The notes under the pieces are model-generated. The model saw nothing but the letters and a program-made list of their open reading frames with translations, made no database searches and was not told where the DNA came from. From positions 13,969,198 through 14,033,197 of the forward strand of contig NC_041021.1 of assembly GCF_004193775.1 (NCBI RefSeq): a stretch of DNA of 64,000 bases, in the 5' to 3' direction. A program made the translations under genes and the position numbers. This DNA is from Glycine soja. Lineage: Eukaryota; Streptophyta; Magnoliopsida; Fabales; Fabaceae. Below, piece by piece: positions 23,144 to 35,693 of the stretch (its first letter is position 1; each line of letters starts with the position of its first letter).

Positions 23144-25426
23144 TAACACTCTATTTTTCGTAAAATAAATTAAAAAAATTATTTAAAAATAAATAGAGTT
23201 TTAGGAAAATAATGAGGTTTTTGTAATTAAATAAATAAGGAGAAATATTTTTATTAATTAAAATAATGGTTTTAAGGCAAATAAAATAAATGTATGTTCT
23301 TAGAAAAAAAATTATTTATTCATTTGATAGGGAGTAAAATAAAATTCCTTTATATAAATAATAAAATAAAGAAAAATAGAGTAAATAATAGGTTGAGAGT
23401 ATCCTAGCTATAAATAGAGATATATTAGGCCAGTTTTTACATTTATGATTCGTCTCTACGCTCTCTCTTCCTCTCAAATTCATTTTCCTTTCTTCCTCTC
23501 CCAAAACCCTTTCTTTTTCCCGCATACACTCAAACATATACAGTAAAACTACTATATCAAAATCGTTAACCATTGGATCATTGTGAAATTTAGACACCAC
23601 CTTTGGAAATCATTTTTGGATAGCGCCACCGTTGGGATTTACGGAATAATGCTTGTACAGAGAAAAATGTCCCTCATACGGAGATAGTAAAATTGAGGCT
23701 CTAATCCCTTCTCCTTCTCTCTAATGCTTGGAAACCCTACCAGAGCAACCAGAAGAAAAGCTTGAGGAATCTTAGGAAACTACTAGAGATGCTGCTATCA
23801 CTGCTAGACTACACACGTGAGCCCACTAAGAGGTAAGGAATGAGTTTATCACGATTGAGGTTAGAATGAACATGTGTAGGGATCCTTAAAAGATCATATT
23901 GGGGTTTATTTTCGGATGTTTATTGTATTTTAATTCTTCCTTTATGATTATAATTATGAGATTTTTGTGTTTGACGACTAATTGATGCCCTGATGTGAAT
24001 TGGTTGATAAAATTGAGTGCTCTTGGTGTTTTCGTGTTTTTGACCTATGATTTTGATTCCTTTGATTTTGATATGATTATGTGAAATTGTTTGAGGGGTT
24101 TTAGTCCCCATGTTGTGAGAAGAATTTTGTATAATTTGTTTGTGTTTTGGACAAGATTTATTAGATTAGCGTGATAAATTGAATATGTGATGAATTGTGA
24201 GATACATGTGTATTGAGATATTGTATGTATTGAGTTGTGAGTTATGAATTGTGCAATCACACAATTGTAAGACCTTTTAAGAGTGACAAGTTTCTGCACG
24301 ACGAGTATTGTGATGGAATCCAATGTGGGAACCCGACAAGTTGAATCACTTTGAGGCACGACGAGATAAAATTATTTTGACAACAGTTGAGGAGTCGTGT
24401 GTTTTGTACAGTGCATAGATAGAGTCTGTGTGCTAAATAGTATGACCTGAATCAAGAGGGAGAGGCCTTGACGAAATCTTCGGACTCTAGGCAATGGGGG
24501 TAAATACACTTGGTTTTAATGCTCCTTTAAGCTTGTGTCGATCCCACATGGTTGGAGCATTCTCGTAAAATAGTGTGACCTGACTGGTCTCCCTATGATT
24601 TTTCCTAGTGAAAGTGACCTGACTTATCGGTGTGTGGTCTGTCTTGTCATCTACTTCTTGGCATTTGACGAGGTTTTTCACTAACATGGTACCACATTAC
24701 ATATAGGATTGAGTCTTAGTATATCTGTTGCATAATGCCTATGTAATGACTATTGTGAGTTGTTACGTGATGGTGCGTAATGAATTGTGTGAGTGTGAGA
24801 TGTTGTGTTGTACTTGAGATGTGTTGTTCTGAACACGTGATTCATGTGAAGGTGCGGAATGAGATTTTGTGATTAAATTCTTAGGACAAATGATGTTACG
24901 CAATGAGTGGTAAAATGATGCGAATTATGCTAAGTTGAGCTTGTTATACTTATATTATGTATATTATATGTGCTTCGTTTATCTCTACCTGTTTAGGAAT
25001 GTGATAACTCACTCCCTATGTATTGTTTGTGTTTGGATCTTGTAATGATCTCGAACCTTATGTTCATGGAAACAAATGGTTAGGTAAATGACTTTAAAGA
25101 ACATCGTGCTAGAGGACATTGGGACACAATGCTCTGATAGGATGTGACATTGGGGCATGAGTTTTTATTTCAATTGCATGAGATTTTGAACATGTTATTT
25201 TACTTTATTTTATTTTGCTGCTTAACTTGAGTTCTTTTGTGAACTTGGATGTCCTTGTTTTGAGCCGTATATGTTTTTAATAAATTTTACTTGGTAATAG
25301 TGAAGCGAATGTGACCCTTTTATCCACGTGAATTTGTTTGCGTAATTTGAATAAAATTGGTTTAATTAAATTTTGCATTTTTATATGTTTTTCTTATTTA
25401 TATGTATGTTAGAGTAGAGGGTGTCA
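23144..25426 (+). mobile_element. Putative long solo LTR (~2.3 kb)
   Basis: It starts TAACACTCTATTTTTCG and ends AGAGTAGAGGGTGTCA, the style of long gypsy LTRs with near-complementary ends. It interrupts the ~115-bp tandem repeat: the sequence before (GGTCCAT) and after (GGTTTCTCAAGTG) would join into a normal unit. A CTATAAATAGAG TATA-like site lies near 23,407. No coding frame was found, and a clear target duplication was not seen. Confidence 0.45.
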
Positions 25427-25543
25427 CGGTTTCTCAAGTGTTAAGCCAATTAAGGCATGAACACTTAAGTCATGGTCATGTGTTATTCTTTCATCCATTT
25501 GTTAAGCATAGTCAGTCTTCCTGGGAGGGAGGACAATCCACAG
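25427..25543 (+). repeat. ~115-bp tandem repeat, unit 3
   Basis: It contains TCTCAAGTGTTAAGCC and GAACACTTAAGTCATGGTCA, matching the units at 23,034 and 57,155. It ends at the insertion point of the element starting at 25,544. Confidence 0.6.
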
Positions 25544-25872
25544 TGTTGAGTCCAAAACCCTTGGTGTTTTAATTATGACAAACCTTCAACCTTTTGAATT
25601 TATGCCTAGTGATGAGTTTGCTTAAAGTGTCCTTGGTTGTATACTACAATGAAGAAGTCAACATGCTCATTGGATGAAGAGAAAAACTTTAAACCATGAG
25701 AAGTAATTAACAACTAAAGGACAAGAAGAATGTTTCAGACATAAAGATCTGCATAATGAGCATGTCATGTTGAACAAAAGTGTTGCAACACACTCAGAAT
25801 GGAATTTCATCAACATGATGAATTAATTCTGGACATTGTATTTGGAGTTCTAGAAATGCACTCGAGTTGTTC

Positions 25873-26849
25873 TGATGCAATCCTACCCCTCAAGGGCATT
25901 GAATAGAAGACTCCAAGAAGATTGGGCAAGAGATGCAGGAGAAGGCCATAGGGTTCTCAAGGGCCTTATGGTAGATTTTGGGCCCATGGCCTCAATATGA
26001 GCCCACTTATCTTTGTACATATTAGATTAGGATTTCATTATTTTTGGGAATTGTATTTAGAGCTCCATAATGTAGGTACGGTATCCTAGAAATGTAAGAT
26101 TTTTCAGCCCTTGTATTTTAGGGCACCTAGACTAGTTTTTGTATTAGGGGTAGTTTTGTAATTTCACATGCATTAAGTGAATATTTTATGTGTGTGTTGG
26201 GAAATAAGTTTAATTGAATAAGTAGAAACTTAATCCAATTAAATTTTAGAGGGGGGGGGGTGAGCATTTGCTTGCTACACCCCATTGCCACATCATATAG
26301 TCACACTTTGTGCATGTCCTGCATGCTTTACATGCCTCATGACACCTAAGCACACTTACTGGAGAATCTTGGACTTGATCTTGGATTAGTGGGCTGAACC
26401 ATAAAAAAAATTCACTAATCATAATTAGTGAAATTTTGGCTCCAAAATTTGGCTCCACAAATTCAATTTCAAATTCAAGAGAAATTTGAATAGAAATTCA
26501 AATTTTCCTCCAATTTTGTGTGACACTTAGGCTATAAATAGAGGCCATGTGTGTGCATTTTTTCAAATTTGATCATTTGAGAATTACACCTCAAATTTCA
26601 GACCTCATTCAAGGCATAAAATTTCATGCTCCTTCTCTCCTTCTCCCTCCACTCATCTTCTACTACCTTGAAGCTTTAATCCATGACTTCCTATGGTGGT
26701 GAGTTTGTTCTTGACTCATCTTCTCCTTGAAGTGGCATCTCCAATCATCTTTCTTCCTTCTCCATTCCACTGCCGTTGATCTTCAAGAAGCAAAGACTTC
26801 ATTGATGAAGAAGATCCAAGGCCTACAAGCTCCACATGGAGCTACATCA
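25873..26849 (+). repeat. 5' LTR of the Tekay-like gypsy
   Basis: 977 bp, TGATGCAATCC to GAGCTACATCA. A TATA-like GCTATAAATAGAGG lies near 26,531. It matches the split 3' LTR at 51,090-54,023 with scattered differences. A ten-base G tract lies at 26,251-26,260. Confidence 0.88.
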
Positions 26850-26851
26850 TG

Positions 26852-26864
26852 TGGTATCAAGAGC
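26852..26864 (+). other. Primer-binding site, initiator-Met type
   Basis: TGGTATCAAGAGC lies two bases after the 5' LTR. The usual form is TGGTATCAGAGC; one extra A is present. Confidence 0.75.
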
Positions 26865-27468
26865 ATCTTCGTTTAGGTGATGTTCTTTTGCTTCCTCTAT
26901 GTTTTTGTTCGGTCGATTCAATTTAATTCCTTATTCTTCATCTTATTCTCCATGTATATCCTCCATTTTCTTGTGGTTTGGTGCAGTTTAGAGTAGATTC
27001 AAAAAAATTAACCGATTAAATCTTAGATCTACACTTGTTCTTGCATTTCTATGGTTCAAATTTTATAAATCTACTCTTGAATCATGTTTTTGTGTTGATT
27101 TTAGGTTCTATCATTTTTCAGTCATAATCTTCCTATGCTTAACCTTTAGATCTAAAATTTCCTACAAAATATTGATTATAAAAAAAACACACAAAAATAT
27201 ATGTGTAAACCACTTAATCCATGTTGTCTAAGAGTAATGATTAGTCATAATAATTGTCACATTATGTTCTAAGTTTGTGTTGAATTTTGATTTTGTTGAT
27301 TGAATTCTAGATACATTTGTTCATGTATTATTGTTATTCTTAGCCTATCTTTTGAATTTTGAGTCTAATTCATGCATGTTATTTAGTTCAGAACATGTTC
27401 TAAATGAATTCCTAGAAGTAGTCTTGTTGTTCAACTTTGTTTTGTTTTCTAAGTTTCCTATATGATGC

Positions 27469-29079
27469 TGTCGCAACATGCCCTTTTGCGGGCGAGCGAC
27501 ACGAGGCTCATGGGTGCGCCTTCCAAAGGAGGAAAGATGCACGGAGTTGCCACCAATGTTTATTTGTGGAAAACATCGGAAAAACCGAAGGAAACCGGTC
27601 AAAACGAAAATTCTAAGTTCGGGAGTTGTATTTACGTTTGAGGAAGGTATTAACACCTCTCACGTTTGTCTCAAAGGACAACAACCTATTTTTTTAGAAT
27701 TGTGAAATTGTGTTATCTTACCTTTTATTTCTTTTTTATTTTTTGAGGTCGACAAAAGCGGGGCTTTTGCTCCTACGTACCCTCCATCGAAGAGGAAATC
27801 AGACCTACGTAGTTCTTTCTTAAGAGTGAATCAAGCGATTCTTTTTACTTGGAAACTGATCATTTTAAGGCGTTGGACCTTGAAAATGATCCATTTACTT
27901 GGTAAGATAAACTGAGATATTGAACTTTTCAAATCCTTTTTTAGTGATTTTTTGTGGACGAGCTTGACTTGGTGGATTGATTTTAGCCTTAATTTCACTT
28001 TAGTTATTAGTCAATTCAATTAAGAATGAGAAATCCCAAAGAGAAAACGTCCGATTGATTTTTTTCGCTTTATTTTACTAAAAGATATTTTTTGATTATT
28101 ATATTATTATTTTACCTCTTTTTTGATTTCCAACGTGGTTACGGCACGACCGAACGGTCGGAATTCATTTTAACAGAAATTAACGGATGTTACAAATCAA
28201 ATGATCGGTGAATATTTATTTTATTTTTTGATTAGGCGAGAAATGACTTAAATAAATGACTGAAGCATGTCAAAAGGGGTACGAAAAGTAAATGAAAACG
28301 AGAATAAAAGTACATGAAACAAATGGGGACCACCACGGGTACATAGAGTGAATTGAAAAACTCAGTTTGGGGTACTTACCGGTTGAAGACCGAAGAAAAC
28401 GAAGAACGAACGATGAATGTCGAAGAACGGTTGAAAATCTTCGTGTAATTACCCACGGAAACGTTACGGCAGTGCCTCGGCTTGGATTTTCTTCACAGAA
28501 ACAATTTTCCTCAACAATTTCAAGAGAATACGAAGTGCCAAGAAGGCTGAACCCCTTCCTTCTTCATTCCTCCTCCTATTTATAGCAAAATAGGGGAGGA
28601 GCTTGCCAACCAGCTCGCCCAGGCGAGCCAAGTTGCTTCCTCCAGAAGCAACCGTCTTCTGGAGGAAGAATCTGGAAGGCCCAAGTGGGCCTGGTTGCTA
28701 TTTACACCCCTTTTTTACTAAATACACCCCCTTTGCTTTTTTTGGTGATTCTTTTTTTGCAACGTTATGAAACGTTACGAATTTCGTAACGATACTTATT
28801 TTCTTTCCGTAAGGCTACGAAACCTTACAGATCATGTATTTACTCTTTTTTAGCTTTCGAAGAAGTTACGGAAACTCACGGATTGCGTAACAATACTTCT
28901 TTTTGGTTTCCGCCACATTACAGAATTTCACGGATCGCGTAACCATGCTTTCTTTTGATTTTCGGCGCGTCTCGGGACTTCACACATTGTGCAACAAAGG
29001 GTGTTAAGTACTTCGAAGCAGTCAATCAAAGGTTGCATGCCATCAAGCAATAGTCCCCGGACGAAATTAGGGTATGACA
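27469..29079 (-). repeat. 3' LTR of the Ogre-like element
   Basis: 1,611 bp; on the minus strand it runs TGTCATACCC to GTTGCGACA. By eye, about 13 mismatches to the other LTR fall in the outer ~300 bp (27,469-27,770), nearly all transitions. It holds a GCTCGCCCAGGCGAGC palindrome near 28,613. Confidence 0.92.
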
Positions 29080-29093
29080 GTTGCCCCTCTTTA
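29080..29093 (-). other. Polypurine tract of the Ogre-like element
   Basis: On the minus strand AAAGAGGGGCAAC lies directly before the 3' LTR start TGTCAT, where plus-strand priming is expected. Confidence 0.75.
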
Positions 29094-29349
29094 CTTACCT
29101 TTTATCGGAGATAAGAGGAAAGTAAAGATAAAAACACTGATTTCGTCCGTCTTTGCCCTTTCCGTGATTAGTCTAGGACGACTCTCGTCTCTCCTTCTTC
29201 TTTTTTCTGCACAACACAAAACAAAATACAAACAACAACAATAACATAATATACATATATACACATGTTTGGCGAAGGAACCAATCGGGAAAATAACAAA
29301 AACCACATTTCCCAGTCACCGGAGGTTCGCACTTGACAGTGGAGAACAC

Positions 29350-30415
29350 ATGAACAACGCTAGGCAATCAATTCATGAGTCTCCGAACAAAAGGGGGGAA
29401 TCGAGAATTGGCGAACAGCGCTAGGCAATCAATTCGCGGGGCTCCAAACTGGTTGGTGGAGGATGCATGAACGACAATCAATTCATGGGGCTCCGAATAA
29501 AAGTGGAGAATGGAGAATTGCGCTAGGCAATCACTTCGCCTGGCTCCAAACTCATTGGTGAGGATGCATGAATGACAACCAATTCATGGGGCTCCGAATA
29601 AAAGTGGAGAATGGAGAATTGCGCTAGGCAATCACTTCGCGTGGCTCCAAACTCATTGGTGAGGATGCATGAACGACAATCAATTCATGGGGCTCCGAAT
29701 AAAAGTGGAGAATGGAGAATTGCGCTAGGCAATCACTTCGCGTGGCTCTAGACTCATTGGTGGAGGATGCATGAACGACAATCAATTCATGGGGCTCCGA
29801 ATAAGATTGGAGAATGGAGAATTGCGCTAGGCAATCACTTTGCGTGGCTCCAGACTCATTGGTGGAGGATGCATGAACGACAATCAATTCACGGGGCTCC
29901 GAATAAAGTGGAGAATGGAGAATTGCGCTAGGCAAATACTTCGCGTGGCTCCACACTCATTGGTGGAGGATGCATGAACGACAATCAATTCATGGGGCTC
30001 TGAATAAAAGTGGAGAATGGAGAATTGCGCTAGGCAATCACTTCGCGTGGCTCCAGACTCATTGGTGGAGGATGCATGAACGACAATCAATTCATGGGGC
30101 TCCGAATAAAAGTGGAGAATGGAGAATTGTGCTAGGCAATCACTTCGCATGGCTCCAGACTCATTGGTGGAGGATGCATGAACGACAATCAATTCATGGG
30201 GCTCCGAATAAAATTGGAGAATGGAGAATTGCGCTAGGCAATCACTTTGCGTGGCTCCAGACTCATTGGTGGAGGATGCATGAACGACAATCAATTCATG
30301 GGGCTCCGAATAAGATTGGAGAATGGAGAATTGCGCTAGGCAATCACTTTGCATGGCTCCAGACTCATTGGTGGAGGATGCATGAACGACAATCAATTCA
30401 TGGGGCTCCGAACGA
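29350..30415 (-). repeat. ~102-bp tandem array in the 3' region of the Ogre-like element
   Basis: CGCTAGGCAAT recurs at 29521, 29624, 29723, 29825, 29926, 30028, 30130 (one base changed), 30232 and 30334, so the period is 99-103 bp, mostly 102. A more diverged copy precedes it. Since 102 is 34 codons, long frames stay open on both strands (for example 29,884-30,513 minus); I treat these as by-products. Tandem arrays here are a known source of satellite DNA in Ogre-type elements. Confidence 0.92.
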
Positions 30416-32357
30416 GATTTGTTGGCAGGACCGAATGGTCCACCGGGTTTTTTCCACCTAAAAAGGCAAACATGCTTTTGTAAAGAAAAATAAATCATTC
30501 GCGAGAGCACCAAATCTTAGAGAAACAATATACTCATGCCAAGGGTAATCTTCCTTGTAACTGAAAATGAAGGGCAGGATGTCAACATTTAGCTTTTAAA
30601 TGAACATTCAAGGAAACATCGGGTTAAGCTGAAACTGGGAATAAATCACTCATAGTGTATAAAAAATCACACAGGCAAGTGTTTTATCCTAACCCCAAAC
30701 CATAACTGCACCATGACTTTATTTTGCACACGATTTCCTATCGAATCAAAGATCAACATGTACGATCAAGGATCAATAGGATTTTCTCGAGGGTAGTGTT
30801 TTTGGAGAGGAAGTTGGGCGTTTCGGTCTTTTCCTCTTTGTTTAAGTGGGACGGGATATCGCCAGTCGAGAATGACTTTGAATGGCAATCCCAGAGGAAG
30901 AACCACCAAAAATGGGTTTTCCTTTGCCAGCAGTCATTTACCTTGCCAAAAATTTTATCTGGTCTGAAGACCTCTTGTTCTCTTTCTTTCATTGATCGGG
31001 AATTATTCTGTTTTCCTCCGATCTTTTCCTTTTTATTTTCTTCCGATCTTTTGATCGGGAATCCTTCTTTTCCTTTCTTTTCCTTCTTTTCATTTCTTCC
31101 TTTTCTTTCTTTTCATTTCTTCCTTTTCTTTCTTTTCATTCCTCCCTCTCCATTTCTCTCTTTGGGAGATCCGGTTTTAGCAATCTATTTGCTCTCCCTG
31201 GAGGAGATTCCGCTGTCCTTTGCTTCGGGGGAAAGGATGAGGATTCTTTTCATAGGCCAAGGTTCAAAGTAGTCTAAGGTTGTGTCTCAATGGGGTCTTT
31301 TATCGTGGGAGCCCGATCTTGATATCTGGGGCAAAACAAATTCGTCTGTCAAGGTGTCGGTCTCGGGCCGAACTTCCATACTATTCCACAAGGCATGCGC
31401 AACAATGATGATTTGGTAACAACGTGCAAAATTAGTCATGGCCACAGCCAGGTGGGCACTCAAGCATCCTGTTTATGGCATTGTGATACTACGGTTGGGA
31501 ATTTACACAAACAAACCCAACGTTTTCAAATTATGTTCTTTCATCAGTTCAATGAATTCATCCATTCTTATCTCGTTATTCAGGAAAATAAACTCTTAGT
31601 GTCAGTCCCTTGTTTCCAAAAGATACGTTTGCTCTCTACGAATGATTTATGCTTCCTATGACTATAAACATGTCGACCTTCGAGGTCTTCCTTTCTTTTT
31701 CTTTTTGTTTCATTTTTATGTTCACAAAAACTATACATCCGTTGCCATTTACGAGAAAAACTTTTCTTTGTACACCTATATTCCTATACATGACGAACTT
31801 TTTCTGTACACACACGCATTAAAACTCTTTCTCTTTACGTCAACACGGTCTATACACAAAACCTATTCATGTTCAAAGATTTCTTTTTTCGTTTTTTCAA
31901 ACAAACACCCGTAGTTTATACAAAAGTTTCTTTATATACACTCGTCGTTCACACACACAAGAATTTCTTTTCACACATTATTTACACACACAAAATCCTT
32001 CTATACACATTTTCTTTTACATATATATATATAAAAACATTTTTCTTTTTCTTTATATACGTAGACATTTCATTCACAACGCTTCTTTCTTTTTATCATG
32101 ATTTTGGTTCATTTTATTTTTATTTTGGACGACGTTCCTAAAAATGAAAAAATTCTACACGATTCCGGAATTTCAAAAAACATTATTGACAACAACGAAG
32201 TAAATACTAATGTAACAGTTCAAATGACATGTATGCACAAAACAAAAGTCAATCAAAACAAAACAAACGTTAGTCCCTCAGTTAAACAAAAATAAAATGA
32301 TACGTAACAGATAAAAGAGGAGACATAAAAAAGAATATGGATCTAGGGATCTCCCAA
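30416..32357 (-). repeat. 3' spacer of the Ogre-like element
   Basis: No gene. On the plus strand, about 31,018-31,150 is almost pure pyrimidine with a ~24-bp imperfect tandem (CTTTTCATTTCTTCCTTTTC); on the coding strand this is purine-rich. The stretch 31,730-32,060 is rich in TACACA runs. Confidence 0.6.
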
Positions 32358-33608
32358 TCATGTGGCTCCGCTCCCTCCCAAGAAATCAAACAAATCGGTC
32401 ATCTCCTCGTCCTCGCGGGCCTCATTTGCCTCGCCGGGAGCCTCTGTGGGTGCCTCTGCTGCCTGGGCCTCTGGCCAATCTCCGGGCCATGTGACCTCTG
32501 CCCTGAACTGATCCGGAGTAGGGCATGGAAAAGAAACAAAACCCTAGCTCTGCAGGCTGAGACTAAGCTGGTAGAGAGAGTCATGGGTCTGCACGTGCGC
32601 CCTGTGGTTGGCCGCCTGCTGGCGAACCAAATGTCGTAAATACCGCTCTGTGTCAAATAACCCAGCTGGATCAGCTTGAGGGGGTGGCGGCGGTGCGTCT
32701 GGGGCCTGCGGGTCGCCACCCTGTGCCTGTCTAGCTGTGCAGTACTTCTCTATGAACGCTTGGGTGATTGGTGGTCGGATCACCTTACTGGGTGCGACAG
32801 GAACCCCGAACGACAGGCAGAGACCCGTGATCAATGCCGGAAAACCCAGGGCCCTGTTAGACTTATCTGGGTCCAGAGGGTGCCTGGTAGGTGGCATACC
32901 TGCAAATAGATAAATGGCATCAGTGATCAACTGAGCCACGTGAATGCTCATCCGTGTCAGGATGGCGTACACCAGCTGATACTTCGGCAGAGGGAGGTCA
33001 GAATTTTGATCGCTGGGCTGGATGTTGCTGAACAGCAACGTCATCCATATCTGGGTCAAGGTAGTCATGTTGGTGCGCATGATCCGCACCCGTCTCCCGG
33101 CAGTAGTCCAGGCAAAATCCTGTCCCGGTATACACAGCAACTGGGCGATGGCCTCCTCATCAAACCCATCGGCCCGATTCCTCCTCTGGCCATACTCACA
33201 CTCTTGACCCTCTTCCAGCACTAAAGGGTATCCCAGGAACTGGCTGAGGGCATCCACATCGAAAAGGATCCACTGACCCCTCACCCAAGATCGCATATCC
33301 TGCACGCCCTCCTGTGTAGGCCAAGCATTGGCATAAAATTCCAGGACTGTGTCTGGGTCGAACTTGGCCATGGGGGTAACCAGCGATGCCCACCGCCGGC
33401 AGACTATCTCTTCCTGGAAGTCGGTATACTCATTGTCCCTGAGCTGGACGCGTCTCTCCCGGTGGAATGACCATCCTTTGATGGCCTCAAAACGCTGCTG
33501 GTGTTCAGCACTCTGGAAGCGATGGCTGTCATACTCAGGAGCGGCACTGGTCCCTTCAGCCGCTTTGTCCTTCCTGGATCTCTTTGCAGGAAGCTTTCTC
33601 GGTGCCAT
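32358..33608 (-). pseudogene. Accessory ORF of the Ogre-like element, 'putative plant transposon protein' family
   Basis: On the minus strand the frame runs 416 codons from ATG 33,608, with one TAG at 32,544-32,546. The basic N-terminus (RKLPAKRSRKDK) may be a nuclear signal. The core has LEFYANAWPTQEG, TTLTQIWMTLLFSN and GFPALITGLCLSFGV, parallel to the ORF at 1,335. A proline run (PPPPPQ) and, after the stop, a TPDQFRAEVTWPG motif and an acidic end (EDEEMTDLFDFLGG) follow. The same motif order in the other ORF shows that the stop is secondary (CAG to TAG likely). It lies downstream of integrase in sense orientation. Ogre elements classically carry their extra ORF upstream, so this is an additional one. 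Function is unknown. Confidence 0.75.
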
Positions 33609-35693
33609 TTCCTTCGAGGACAAACATTTTGGGAAGTTAGTCTTACAAGATAATGCTTATCTTAACACAAAAATGACATGCTAATCCTTCCAATTTAGAA
33701 CGAACTCATGCACACGTTTAATGTAACACATTTATGCACATGCGTATGTGTAAAATATCCTACTATTTATGTCAACGTACAAGGACATCCAACACATTCT
33801 AGCTACCACACATATATATACATCTTTGAAAAACGACACACATTCTCATGCTCAAGGCATTGTGTCAAAATTTACACCTAATCACATCCTAAATATTTTG
33901 CTATCACAAACTACCTACACATATTTGAAGTATATATCATACAAATTTTTGTTGTTTCACTCACCTTTATTTATATGCACATTGGAAAGCTAATTACGTC
34001 ATTCACATACTTGCATTTGAAAAGGAAATTCCATGCCATCATATATTCATTTAGGAAGCGTCCTAGGCCCTTTTGACATTGGTACATTTTCTAAAAGGCT
34101 CCTAATGCTACCTATTCTCAAATACGCATATGTTGAAAGACATTTTTTGCTACTCATTCACACTTTGCAAGGACTTTTATGCCATATATTCATATAAATA
34201 CACACCTATTGAAAGGTGTTTTCCATGCTACCTATATTTACACACATATTCACATACCATTGAAAGGTATTTTCCATGCTACCTAGGTGCAAAGTATCCT
34301 TCATGGGGCAGCCAAATTCGAGTAAAAACTCTCACAAACATATCCTAACTTTCATGCCTTTCCACTTTCAAAAACCAAAATTTAGATTTTTAGACATAAG
34401 CCATGTTTCCTTGCATTGAAACTAAAAGCTTGGGTTCCTACGCTTAGAATTGCATGTGGGCACCTATTTTGAATCCTCTGTGTTGTCCCTATGCATATAA
34501 AACAGTCCCACAATCCCAATCTTACAAAACTATATTCATATGTCATTGGGGCATTTCACCGAGCACTTGGTGGGCGCGTGTTTAGGCATAAATTGCAAGA
34601 GAATGGGGGCAATGTGGCATGCCCCATTGTCTCAGAATAACACATAGGCCTGAGGCCATCGCCTACAACCCCCCAACTCTAACAAATTAAGCATAAAAAA
34701 CCCCAAAACTGCCCCACAAATATGAGCACATTCTCACAATTTAGAGCACCAAAAGATGAACAAAATGCAACAATGGAAAGCTAAAAACTCAAGGATTGAA
34801 TACTTACTTGTTGGAGTGAGTAGGAATACGAAAAATGAAAGCAAAATGTGACAAAAAGTGGCTTGGGGAAGCAAAAACCGCAAGCCTCGTGAGTTTTCTC
34901 CTTTGAATGAGGGGGGGGGGGAGTTTCTTGGTGCAGAAAATGCCCCCCTCCCTCATTTTTTATAACCTGGAGCAGGGGTTGCTCGCCCAGGCGAGCTAAC
35001 TTGCCAAATTTTTTTTTTAGGGGAAACATAACCATGGTCCCCCCCCCCCTTTTACAGGTTAGCGTTTGCCTACTCGAACCTACTTAAGTTAGAAACAGGC
35101 ATCAATTACTTATTTAACATAAACAATAGTAAAAAATATTGTGAATTCAAAGGATACTGGGCTGCCTTGCAGCGACGTGCTCTGCTTGTTCAGCGCCGGG
35201 AAGGGACGAAGATTGGTCGGTCGTGACCCTATCCTCCATTTGCACCCGTCCCTATGTACTTGCAAGTAGGAAACAAACAACGTGCGGCCAATCGTGACCG
35301 GGTCATCGTCTTACCTAGGTTGATTTCTGCCGTCAACTTTGTCTCGACTTCTAACCGTGGCCTAAGACGATTCTGCCTCTGTTACCACAAGATATGCATG
35401 TGTACGTACATGTATGAATGCTTTTAATGCAATGATTTCCTTAGTGAAGGCTGGTTAGGTTCAGTTTTAATTTAAGCGTTTGGGGCACCCCATGAACCGA
35501 GCGAAGAGGGCTCAGGTTATTACAAACTAACACAAGGTTTAAAACCAAAGTGAGGACCGAAGCCTCACCCATCTTCTCTTCTTTTAAAGAAACGAGACAA
35601 TTACAGTGAATGGGAATCCCTGGAGGAAACCAAGAAGAACAAAAAACTCAGAAATAAAGGAACATGCAACAGTCCTCTCAATTGCCCCAGACT
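33609..35693 (-). repeat. Spacer between integrase and the accessory ORF
   Basis: No gene recognised. A ~50-bp duplication with GAAAGGT(A/G)TTTTCCATGCTACC lies at about 34,213-34,290. A GCTCGCCCAGGCGAGC palindrome lies at about 34,981-34,996, also found in this element's LTR. Poly-G and poly-C runs lie at 34,911-34,921 and 35,040-35,050. The palindrome plus promoter-like context hints at captured LTR-type sequence ahead of the accessory ORF. Confidence 0.45.

Noticed and set aside
28367..29100. Possible CRISPR-like or phage arrays among the repeats
   Set aside because: Repeats are tandem without unique spacers, and the context is a plant nuclear LTR; CRISPR arrays do not apply.
29884..30513. 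209-codon minus-strand frame and 163-codon plus-strand frame with 34-residue repeats
   Set aside because: They come from the 102-bp tandem array (34 codons per unit), open on both strands, without other coding signals.
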